Positions 7,963 through 15,339 of a stretch of DNA of 58,367 nucleotides are shown here, piece by piece. Position numbers and translations under genes: made by a program. Positions within the stretch are counted from its first letter, which is position 1, and each line of letters opens with the position of its first letter. The DNA comes from DAIRDK01 sp035403225 (GTDB taxonomy: Bacteria > Bacteroidota > Bacteroidia > Bacteroidales > FEN-979): the NCBI GenBank assembly GCA_035403225.1, contig DAONET010000016.1:1-58367 (forward strand), in the 5' to 3' direction. The notes under the pieces are model-generated. The model did no database searches. It was not told where the DNA came from and was given only the letters and a program-made list of their open reading frames with translations.

Positions 7963-8697
7963 TCATTCTCCTCCAAGTATCAGGCTGGTTCCGGAGATCC
8001 ACTTTGAAGCATCGGAGAGGAAGAAGAGGATGGTAGAAGCCACATCTTTTGGGTCGCCGATGCCCATCGGGTAACGTTTCAGGTAACGGTCCAGAGCTTC
8101 TTCTTTCATATTTTCTTCGGAAGGGTTGACGATCATGGGTGTGTCAACGAGTCCGGCCATGAGGTAATTAGCCCGGATGCCTTTGGGACCCTGTTCCAGC
8201 GCCAGTGTCTTGGCATAAGCTTCCAGGGCGGCTTTGGATCCGCTGTAGAGGGCGCCGCCGTAATAAGGATTCCGGGTAGCGATGGTGGACATGAAAAGGA
8301 TGGAAGCGTGATCGGTTACTTTTTTGGCACGAAGTAACTTGCCGGTGAGGTTGACCGGTACTATGTAGTTAATGGAAAACATTTTATCAATATGTTCCCG
8401 GAGGATGAACTTGGCCGGCAGTGGTCCGACGATGCCGGCGCAGTGAACAATCCCGTTGAGCGCAGGCAGTTCCTTTATCAGCCGGTCCATCTGAGCCTCA
8501 TCGGTCAGGTCGGCCGTCATCATCCGGTGGTTACCGGGAGTCAGCAGGTTATATGTTTCTTCGAGCCGCTGAGGGTCGCGTCCGGTGATGAACAGCTCAG
8601 CGCCGTAACGGCTGGCCATGATAGCTGTTTGTTTCCCGATACCGGAAGAAGCACCGGTAACCAGGATCTTTTTACCGTTCAGAGAAAAATCGCTCAT
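7963..8697 (-). CDS. Short-chain dehydrogenase/reductase (FabG-like 3-ketoacyl reductase candidate)
   Basis: A 244-residue classical SDR with the cofactor loop VTGASSGIGK near residues 11-20, HCAGIVG (the NAG motif position), and the catalytic YSGSK (Tyr-x3-Lys) followed by AYAKTLALEQGPKGIRAN. The last ~20 residues hold ILFFLSDASKWISGT, usual for FabG-type enzymes. I took the start at 8697 (MSDFSLNGKK), because an upstream in-frame codon would overlap the KAS III gene and AAAGAG lies just upstream of 8697. Set between KAS III/ACP and GT2, it most likely reduces the 3-ketoacyl-ACP made by the KAS III neighbour to a 3-hydroxyacyl-ACP. A sugar ketoreductase role is the main alternative. Confidence 0.82.
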   Translation of the reverse strand: MSDFSLNGKKILVTGASSGIGKQTAIMASRYGAELFITGRDPQRLEETYNLLTPGNHRMMTADLTDEAQMDRLIKELPALNGIVHCAGIVGPLPAKFILREHIDKMFSINYIVPVNLTGKLLRAKKVTDHASILFMSTIATRNPYYGGALYSGSKAALEAYAKTLALEQGPKGIRANYLMAGLVDTPMIVNPSEENMKEEALDRYLKRYPMGIGDPKDVASTILFFLSDASKWISGTSLILGGE

Positions 8698-8714
8698 GTC
8701 TACTCTTTCGAAAA

Positions 8715-9770
8715 TCAGTATTCGATCAAATCGGGACACACCAGGTGATCGGTATCGACCAGCACCGAGCCCCAGGAAAGTCCTACGCCAAAGGCCGTCA
8801 GCAAAAACCGGAGATGTCCGTTCTTCATCGGCTCCGCCAGTTGTGTGATCATGGTCAGAGGCACTGAAGCGCCGCTGGTGTTGCCGAATTCACGTATGGA
8901 GTACGGCACTTTTTCCTTCTCCAGCCGGAGCATTTTCCGGAGCGTTTCATTGATCAGGCGGTTGGCCTGGTGGAAGATTACATAATCGACATCGGATAAG
9001 GTCTTCCCGGTATGTTTGAGCAGCGTATTGATATTGGGCACCACTTCCCGCAGGCTGAAATTGAACACTTCGATGCCATCGAGTTCCAGGTTAAGACGAG
9101 AGCGATAAATACCCTGACTGATCTTTTTTACTTCCAATGATTTTTGGGAGAAGATATTCCGTGCGCCGCCATCCTGTATCATCAGGGCTTTATAACCAGC
9201 TCCGTCGGTCTGCAGGTTGAATTCCATGGGTGCAGCTCCGGGTTTGTATTCCAGCGCTGTGACGGTTCCGACATCGCCAAACAGCGGATGAGTGCTTTTA
9301 TCGCGATAAGCTGCCGTGATCGTCGAGATGTCGCCTACCAGGAGGAGCGCCTTGCGAATGGATCCTGACTGCATCATGGATGCCACTACCGAAAGTCCAT
9401 ACACATAACCCGAGCACCCCAGACCGATGTCGAACGCGGCACATTCGTGCGAAAGACCGAGCCTGTTTTGAAGAATACAGGCAGTAGTAGGAACCAGGTA
9501 ATCCCTTGACTGGGAGACGAAGACCAACAAGCCGACCTCATTTTTATCCCAACCCAGGTCCGCCAACAGCTGTTCGGCAGCAGGAACGCATAAATCGGCG
9601 GTGGTGACTCCTTTGGGGGCCACGCGGCGTTCCTCTACACCAATGACTTTAATCAGCGACTCACGTTCCTTTTTTGAGATCCAGGCATAATCAGCGTTAT
9701 GTTCCCTTTGACGGGGAACCGCGGCGGAAAGTCCGGCGATCCTGATATCCGGTAACGTCAGCAGAGCCAT
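8715..9770 (-). CDS. 3-oxoacyl-ACP synthase III family protein (KAS III)
   Basis: A 351-residue thiolase-fold condensing enzyme with the KAS III triad: cysteine in DIGLGCSGYVYGL (C119), histidine in IFHQANRL (about H267), and asparagine in FGNTSGAS (about N297). FabH-like enzymes condense an acyl-CoA with malonyl-ACP to a 3-ketoacyl-ACP. It is somewhat longer than housekeeping FabH (about 320-335), as often seen for KAS III proteins dedicated to sugar acyl groups or special lipids. It follows the ACP gene after only 3 bases and precedes the SDR by 17. The pairing with a private ACP and SDR argues for a dedicated short-chain acyl pathway and not bulk fatty acid synthesis. Confidence 0.88.
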   Translation of the reverse strand: MALLTLPDIRIAGLSAAVPRQREHNADYAWISKKERESLIKVIGVEERRVAPKGVTTADLCVPAAEQLLADLGWDKNEVGLLVFVSQSRDYLVPTTACILQNRLGLSHECAAFDIGLGCSGYVYGLSVVASMMQSGSIRKALLLVGDISTITAAYRDKSTHPLFGDVGTVTALEYKPGAAPMEFNLQTDGAGYKALMIQDGGARNIFSQKSLEVKKISQGIYRSRLNLELDGIEVFNFSLREVVPNINTLLKHTGKTLSDVDYVIFHQANRLINETLRKMLRLEKEKVPYSIREFGNTSGASVPLTMITQLAEPMKNGHLRFLLTAFGVGLSWGSVLVDTDHLVCPDLIEY

Positions 9771-9773
9771 TAA

Positions 9774-10010
9774 CTATTTTACACGGCTTTCAACGATATT
9801 GTATATATCCTGAACGGTTTTGGACTTGATCAGGTCCTCGGCGGTCATGGTCACATCGTATTCCGTTTTCACCATCGCGATCATGATCAGTGCATTGATA
9901 CTGTTCCATTCGAATGCTTCACGGAAATGACTGTCGGGTTTGAGTACTCCGGGTTTCAAATCATCGAATTCATCTTCGATATGCTTAATAAACTCATCAA
10001 TATTCATCAC
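9774..10010 (-). CDS. Acyl carrier protein (dedicated, operon-encoded)
   Basis: A 78-residue acidic helical protein with the ACP fold: an acidic first helix (IDEFIKHIEDEFDDLKPG), the phosphopantetheine serine in EWNSINALIMI (S37; the usual DSL is here NSI), and the later helices (VTMTAEDLIKSKTVQDIYNIV). It carries acyl groups as thioesters. It starts the five-gene minus-strand operon with KAS III, SDR, GT2 and GNAT. The divergence around the serine from the housekeeping consensus DSLD suggests a specialised carrier. The start is ATG at 10010 (the next codon is also ATG), with a Bacteroidota -7 box 17 bases upstream. Confidence 0.85.
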   Translation of the reverse strand: MMNIDEFIKHIEDEFDDLKPGVLKPDSHFREAFEWNSINALIMIAMVKTEYDVTMTAEDLIKSKTVQDIYNIVESRVK

Positions 10011-10027
10011 AACAACATTTTATATGG

Positions 10028-10035
10028 CAAAAATA
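10028..10035 (-). promoter_or_regulatory. -7 box TATTTTTG upstream of the ACP operon
   Basis: On the minus strand this reads TATTTTTG, matching TAnnTTTG. It lies 17 bases ahead of the ACP start, in the 64-base region divergent from the first radical SAM gene. No clear -33 element was found. Confidence 0.5.
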
Positions 10036-10074
10036 CCATTTTTATTTAATCCGTGAAAGAAGTAATTTTATGCC

Positions 10075-11286
10075 GTGAATACAACTGGGAAAAGACTTCT
10101 ATTAATTAATCCTGCCAACACTTACCGCAAAGGTTACCTTCTCAGGCGCCAGTCCAGGCAAGCACCTCTGGCGTTGGGAGTGATTGCCTCATTGACTCCT
10201 GCTGACTGGAAAATCAAAATTATCGACGAAAATTTCAGGGACCATCGCTTCCGGGAAGCCGACCTGGTAGGGATTACCGCCGTCACGGCTTCCGCNNNNN
10301 NNNNNNNNNNNNNNNNNNNNNNNNNNNNNNNNNNNNNNNNNNNNNNNNNNNNNNNNNNNNNNNNNNNNNNNNNNNNNNNNNNNNNNNNNNNNNNNTTCCA
10401 TCCGGGATACCTGTTTGGTTCAATCCAGACCTCCAGGGGATGCCCGATGAACTGCGATTTCTGCTCGGTACCCTGGTTTAACGGGTATCAGTACCGTCTT
10501 CGCGACACGGAGTCGATCCTTGCAGAGATCGATACGGTACAAAGTCCGATGCTCTATTTCGTGGATGATAATATCATCGGATATAATTCCCAGGCCGAAG
10601 AACATGCGGTGGCATTGTTTGAAGGGATGATCCGGAAGAACCTGCGAAAAGACTGGTTTGCACAGGCTTCGCTGAATATCGGTCAGAAACCGGAGATATT
10701 GAAACTCGCTGCCCGCAGCGGGTGCCGGATGCTGCTCATCGGGGTCGAAGCCGAAACGGAAGCAGCGCTGGCAGCCTCGAATAAGAAGATGAACCTCAAA
10801 CTGGGAGTTGACAACTACCAGAAATCCTTCAGGGCCCTGCACAAAGCCGGGATCAATGTTCTCGGGGCCTTCATCTACGGGATGGATACCGACACGGTGC
10901 AGGCGCTCCGCAACCGGACAAGGTACATCATGTCATCATCCGTGGATGTGATCCAGGCCAGCGTGATGACCCCCTTGCCCGGGACAAGGCTGTTCGAGCG
11001 GATGAAGGGGGAAGACCGGTTGCTGGCTCATACTTTCCCACGCGACTGGCAGCATTTCCATTTCTCGGATGTAGTCTTCAACCCGGCGCTGATGACAGCC
11101 GGAGAGCTGGCCTCGGAAACCGACCGCGCCTACCGCAAGATAGAGAATATGTGTTATCTCCGCCGGCAGTTCGTTCGTACCTGGTGGAACACCCGCAGCC
11201 TGCGTACCGCCGTATGGGCATGGAACACCAACATGAATTACCGGAAGGTGGCATTTGAAAAAGAGTCAGCCTGGCATTATGAATGA
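10075..11286 (+). CDS. B12-binding-domain radical SAM protein, paralogue 1 (contains assembly gap)
   Basis: First of three tandem paralogues. The N-terminal part (LLLINPANTYRKG, LALGVIASLTPADWKIKIIDENF) is the start of a cobalamin-binding-like Rossmann domain. After the N gap (10296-10395) comes the radical SAM core with the cluster motif SRGCPMNCDFC (Cx3Cx2C), YFVDDNIIG, LLIGVEAET and VMTPLPGTRLFERM. Such proteins use a [4Fe-4S] cluster, SAM and often cobalamin for methylation or rearrangement of unactivated carbons; the substrate is unknown. The gap removes roughly 80 residues by comparison with paralogue 2. The start is GTG at 10075, supported by the shared M-N-x-x-x-K start of paralogue 2. 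Its stop overlaps paralogue 2 by 8 bases. Confidence 0.82.
   Translation: MNTTGKRLLLINPANTYRKGYLLRRQSRQAPLALGVIASLTPADWKIKIIDENFRDHRFREADLVGITAVTASXXXXXXXXXXXXXXXXXXXXXXXXXXXXXXXXXXFHPGYLFGSIQTSRGCPMNCDFCSVPWFNGYQYRLRDTESILAEIDTVQSPMLYFVDDNIIGYNSQAEEHAVALFEGMIRKNLRKDWFAQASLNIGQKPEILKLAARSGCRMLLIGVEAETEAALAASNKKMNLKLGVDNYQKSFRALHKAGINVLGAFIYGMDTDTVQALRNRTRYIMSSSVDVIQASVMTPLPGTRLFERMKGEDRLLAHTFPRDWQHFHFSDVVFNPALMTAGELASETDRAYRKIENMCYLRRQFVRTWWNTRSLRTAVWAWNTNMNYRKVAFEKESAWHYE
10296..10395. other. Assembly gap, 100 N, inside radical SAM paralogue 1
   Basis: A run of 100 N, a standard placeholder length. Comparison with paralogue 2 says about 80 codons plus one base (about 241 bases) are missing here, so the true distance is larger than shown. 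The flanking frames agree with a missing length of 3n+1. Confidence 0.95.
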
Positions 11287-12614
11287 TCAACCGAAGAAAA
11301 CATTATTGCTGGTAAACCCGGCCATTAAAACCGGCAGGGGCTTTATCGTCAACAAGGATACCAGGTACCAGCCATTGAGCCTGGGCATCATCGCTGCCCT
11401 GACTCCCGGCCACTGGAAGGTGAAAATCATCGATGAAAACTTCCGCAATTTCCGGTATTATCCTGCCGACCTGGTTGGCTTTACGGCTTTCAGCTCCACC
11501 GTCGCACGGGCTTACGAACTGGCCGGCATCTACCGTGAACACGGCATTCCTACCGTTATCGGAGGAATTCATGTATCCATGTGTCCGGAGGAAGCCGCCC
11601 GCTTCGTGGATTGTGTCGTCACCGGTGAAGCGGAAACGATCTGGCCAACGGTCATCAGGGACTTTGAAAACGGCTGTATGCAGCGGCTTTACGAAGGCAA
11701 CCTGACGGATTTGATCCGGTCACCACAGCCCCGGCGCGAGTTATTCCACCCGGGCTATATCTTCGCTTCCATCCAGACCACCCGCGGATGCCCCATGAAC
11801 TGCGATTTCTGCTCCGTTACTGCGTTCAATGGCTCCCATTACCGTTTTCGCCCCATCGACGAAGTCATCGCCGAATTCAAGACCATCCCGCAAAAGAATG
11901 TCTTTATCCTGGATGACAATATCGTCGGACACAGCAAACAAGCCCAGGAAAGAGCTATTGAGTTATTTAAGGCTATGATCGCCAGCGGTGTCAATAAGGA
12001 TTGGATCGGACAGGCATCGCTGAACGTGTCCAATAACGAAGAAGTGTTGAAATACGCCGCCCTGAGCGGATGCCGGATGCTCTTTATCGGCATAGAATCC
12101 GAAAGAGAGGATCAACTGACCGAAGTCAACAAACGCCTCAACGCGAAAATGGGCATCAATTCTTACGATAAGGTGTTCAAAAAGATGCACAAATACGGCA
12201 TTGCAGCTATCGCCGGTTTTATCTTCGGATGGGAACAGGATACCAAAGAGACGATCGATCACCGGATGAGGTTCACCCGTCATTGCCAGGCCGATTCCAT
12301 CCAATCGACCATGATGACCCCGCTGCCCGGCACCCGTCTGTACGAGAGATATGCGAAAGCAGGACGTATTGTCTTCAACCATTATCCCGAAGACTGGAAA
12401 TATTATGGTTACGAGCACCTCGTTTTCCGGCCCGACAACATGGACCGGGCCGAGATGCAGGATCACATCTTCCAAGCGATGGATAAGATCTATGAGCCCT
12501 CCTTCCTTCGTCGCAGGATGCTGAAAACATGGTGGAGAACACGTAGTTTGATAACGGCCTACTGGTCGTATATGAGTAACTGGAACTATCGCAGCATGGC
12601 CTTTGGAGCGGCTG
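11279..12614 (+). CDS. B12-binding-domain radical SAM protein, paralogue 2 (3' end lost in gap)
   Basis: The most complete of the three paralogues, about 445 residues visible. It has the N-terminal Rossmann part (TLLLVNPAIKTGRG, LSLGIIAALTPGHWKVKIIDENFRNF, GFTAFSS, IPTVIGGIHVSM, VVTGEAETIW), then the radical SAM core with TTRGCPMNCDFCSV (Cx3Cx2C near residues 167-174), FRPIDEVIAEF, ILDDNIVG, FIGIESER and MMTPLPGTRLYERY, and a C-terminal helical tail. I chose ATG 11279 over TTG 11255 because it aligns with the start of paralogue 1; it overlaps that gene by 8 bases. The last few codons and the stop fall in the N gap. Function is unknown; the family includes methyltransferases acting on lipids and cofactors. 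Confidence 0.85.
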
Positions 12615-12714
12615 NNNNNNNNNNNNNNNNNNNNNNNNNNNNNNNNNNNNNNNNNNNNNNNNNNNNNNNNNNNNNNNNNNNNNNNNNNNNNNNNNNNNNN
12701 NNNNNNNNNNNNNN
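12615..12714. other. Assembly gap, 100 N, between radical SAM paralogues 2 and 3
   Basis: A second 100-N placeholder. It hides the last ~10 codons of paralogue 2, any spacer, and about 68 N-terminal codons of paralogue 3, so the real missing length should be at least about 230 bases. Confidence 0.95.
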
Positions 12715-13881
12715 TTGACGGCTTTTACCAGCGCTGCTCCGCGGGCCTATGAGATCGCGCGTTTATACCGGGACAAAGGCATCCCGACGGTCCTGGGAGG
12801 CATTCATGCTTCCATGGTCCCCGAGGAAGCCGGCAGGTTTGTGGATGTCGTCGTGCAAGGGGAAGCGGAAGGCATTTGGCCACAGGTGATCCGTGACTTT
12901 GAAGCAGGCACCCTGAAAAAATATTACAAAGCTCCGTTGGAGCCGTTGATCCATCAGCCGTTACCGCGCCGTGATCTGTTTCATCCCGGATATGTCGCTG
13001 CCGTCATCCAAACAACCCGCGGCTGCCCGATGAATTGCAGTTTCTGCAGCGTGTCGGCTTTTAACGGACGCCATTACCGGTTCAGACCCATCGACGATGT
13101 ACTGGAAGAATATGCCTCGGTCCCCTAGGATTATGTCTTTTTCATCGACGACAATATTATCGGTCAGAATACAGATACAAAAGAACGAGCCGGAAGGCTC
13201 TTTGAGGGCATCCTGAGCAGAGGTATTAAAAAGAACTGGATCTCGCAGTCGTCTGTCAACTTCGCCGATGACCCGGAGTTGCTCCGGTTAGCGGCACGCA
13301 GCGGATGCCGGATGATTTTTCTTGGTATCGAAGCCGAAAAGGAAGAACAGCTTCGGGAAGGAAATAAAAAAATGAACCTCCAGAAAGGAGCACAATCCTA
13401 TCCCCGGATTTTCAGGGCCATCCAGCGTCACGGCATCGGAGTGATCGCCGGATTGATCTATGGCTGGGATTCCGACACGGTGGAATCCATTGAAAACCGC
13501 ACCCGCTTTGCCCTCCGGTGCGGAGCAGACTCTTTTCAGACATCCATCCTCACCCCTTTACCCGGGACTCAGTTGTTTGAGAAAATCAAGTCGGAAAACC
13601 GGCTTCTTTATACAGATTTCCCCAACGACTGGCAGCGGTATGATTATTTTGAACCCACGATACGTCACCCGCTGATGGACAGTGATACCCTTCAGCAAGC
13701 GGTTCTGAAATCAAAACAAAAGATCTTTTCCCTCCCGGTCATCTGGCACAAAGCCATCATGACCCTGTTTCGTACGCGAAAGCTGATCACCACGATGATG
13801 TTGACGCTGAATTATGGTTTTTACCGCAACATTTTTCTTAAAGGATCAGAAAAAGTCGGGTCTCCGAAAAGGAATTCGTGA
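12715..13881 (+). pseudogene. B12-binding-domain radical SAM protein, paralogue 3, with in-frame amber codon and missing N-terminus
   Basis: Third paralogue. The first ~68 codons lie in the gap; the visible part starts at TAFTSAAPRAYE, the equivalent of TAFSS in paralogue 2. It has GGIHASMVPEE, VQGEAEGIWPQ, then TTRGCPMNCSFC (Cx3Cx2C). At 13126-13128 a TAG interrupts the frame just before YVFFIDDNIIG, exactly where paralogue 2 has glutamine (IPQ-K-N-V-F). The same frame then continues without other stops to the TGA at 13879-13881, with FLGIEAEKEEQL and LTPLPGTQLFEK. A CAG to TAG change would explain it. It may be a true nonsense mutation, a population variant or a consensus error. The rest of the gene shows no other decay. 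Confidence 0.75.
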
Positions 13882-13889
13882 TAAATTTG
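13882..13889 (+). promoter_or_regulatory. -7 box TAAATTTG upstream of PurF-like gene
   Basis: TAAATTTG matches TAnnTTTG and lies right behind the stop of radical SAM paralogue 3 and 31 bases before the PurF-like start at 13921. It suggests the PurF-like gene can be transcribed on its own. Confidence 0.5.
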
Positions 13890-13920
13890 CATCCATTCTT
13901 ATACAATTATCATTCTGAAC

Positions 13921-15327
13921 ATGAGCGGATTTTTTGGATCTATTTCGAAAAGCGATTGCGTCTCCGACGTATATTACGGTACAGACTACCATTCACATCT
14001 GGGCACCAAGCGTGCAGGGATGGTCATTCATGACAGTGGCGAAACCTTCAGACGAGCCATTCACAGTATTGAAGACGGCTATTTCAGGAATAAATTTGTG
14101 AAGGACCTGAAAGACTTCAAAGGATGCAGCGGAATCGGGGTTATCAGTGATACGGAAGCCCAGCCGTTGCTTGTCAACTCACATCTCGGACACTTTGCGG
14201 TAGCCACCATCAGCAAGATCGATAACATGGACGAACTGGAGACCATGTTCCGGAAGAAACGCCAGCATTTTACCGAAACCAGCCAGGCCGGCGTGAATGC
14301 AACGGAACTCGTCGCCATGCTCATCAGCGCGGGAGAGACCTTCACCGACGGGATCGAGAATGTGTACCGCTCTGTCAAAGGATCATGCTCCATGCTCATC
14401 CTCACCACCGATGGCATCATCATCGCCCGCGACAAACTGGGACGCCACCCCGTGGTGATCGGTAAAAGAGACGGAGCCTATGCCATTGCTTCCGAGTCAA
14501 GCTCCTTTGCCAACCTGGGCTTCACCATCGACTATTTCCCAGGTCCGGGTGAGATCGTGAAAGTGACGGCCGAAGGCATAGAGCAGCTGCGCAAACCGGG
14601 CGACAAGATGCAGGTCTGCTCGTTCATGTGGATCTATTACGGATATCCGCCCTCCTACTACGAAAACATCAACGTGGAAGATTGCCGCTACCGTTGTGGC
14701 GCCTGTCTCGGCCACGACGATGATATCGATGTAGACCTGGTCGCCGGCATCCCCGACTCGGGAGTGGCTCATGCGCTGGGTTACGCCAATGAACGGAAAC
14801 TCCCGTACACCAGACCTTATATCAAGTACACGCCTACCTGGCCCCGGAGTTTCATGCCCCAGCACCAGGAACTGAGAGATCTGGTCGCCAAAATGAAACT
14901 GATCCCCATCCCCGCCCTGATCGGTGGAAAAAAGGCGGTCTTCCTGGATGACTCCATTGTCCGCGGAACCCAACTGAGAGGGAACGTTCAGGATCTTTTC
15001 CGGGCCGGCGCCAAGGAAATTCACATGCGCATCGCCTGCCCTCCCCTGACCTACCCGTGTGAATTCCTGAATTTCTCCCGGTCACGTTCATCCAACGAAC
15101 TGGCTACCCGCAAAGCCATCCAGCAACTCGAAGGCACCGACAAAGTGGATTACAAGGATTATTCAGATTCTTCCACTGAAAAGTACAAGGCTATGGTGAA
15201 ACAAATCCGGGAAAACCTGGGGATGACCTCACTGCGTTTTCAAAAACTGGACGACCTCGTCAAAGCCATCGGCTTGCCGAAAGAGAAACTCTGTACCCAT
15301 TGCTGGGACGGCTCCAGTTACTTTTAA
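13921..15327 (+). CDS. PurF-like amidophosphoribosyltransferase homologue lacking the N-terminal cysteine
   Basis: A 468-residue protein with the two-domain layout of glutamine PRPP amidotransferase: an N-terminal Ntn-hydrolase-like glutaminase domain (GTDYHSHLGTKRAGM, then GCSGIGVISD, GSCSMLILTTDGIIIARDKLGRHPVVIG) and a C-terminal phosphoribosyltransferase domain with the PRPP loop VFLDDSIVRGTQLRG (about 341-355) preceded by VAGIPDSG. True PurF starts M-C-G and uses Cys as nucleophile. Here the start is M-S-G-F-F-G, so the cysteine is a serine. The upstream -7 box and the family-like start support this N-terminus. It may be ammonia dependent, inactive as a glutaminase, or use serine. As I recall, similar second PurF homologues exist in Bacteroidales. 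The role is uncertain. Confidence 0.8.
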   Translation: MSGFFGSISKSDCVSDVYYGTDYHSHLGTKRAGMVIHDSGETFRRAIHSIEDGYFRNKFVKDLKDFKGCSGIGVISDTEAQPLLVNSHLGHFAVATISKIDNMDELETMFRKKRQHFTETSQAGVNATELVAMLISAGETFTDGIENVYRSVKGSCSMLILTTDGIIIARDKLGRHPVVIGKRDGAYAIASESSSFANLGFTIDYFPGPGEIVKVTAEGIEQLRKPGDKMQVCSFMWIYYGYPPSYYENINVEDCRYRCGACLGHDDDIDVDLVAGIPDSGVAHALGYANERKLPYTRPYIKYTPTWPRSFMPQHQELRDLVAKMKLIPIPALIGGKKAVFLDDSIVRGTQLRGNVQDLFRAGAKEIHMRIACPPLTYPCEFLNFSRSRSSNELATRKAIQQLEGTDKVDYKDYSDSSTEKYKAMVKQIRENLGMTSLRFQKLDDLVKAIGLPKEKLCTHCWDGSSYF

Positions 15328-15339
15328 TCCACTGGTCTT

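Noticed and set aside
13126..13128. Pyrrolysine or other recoding at the amber codon
   Set aside because: No pyl genes are visible, radical SAM paralogues have ordinary glutamine there, and Bacteroidota are not known to me for amber recoding. Mutation or error is simpler.
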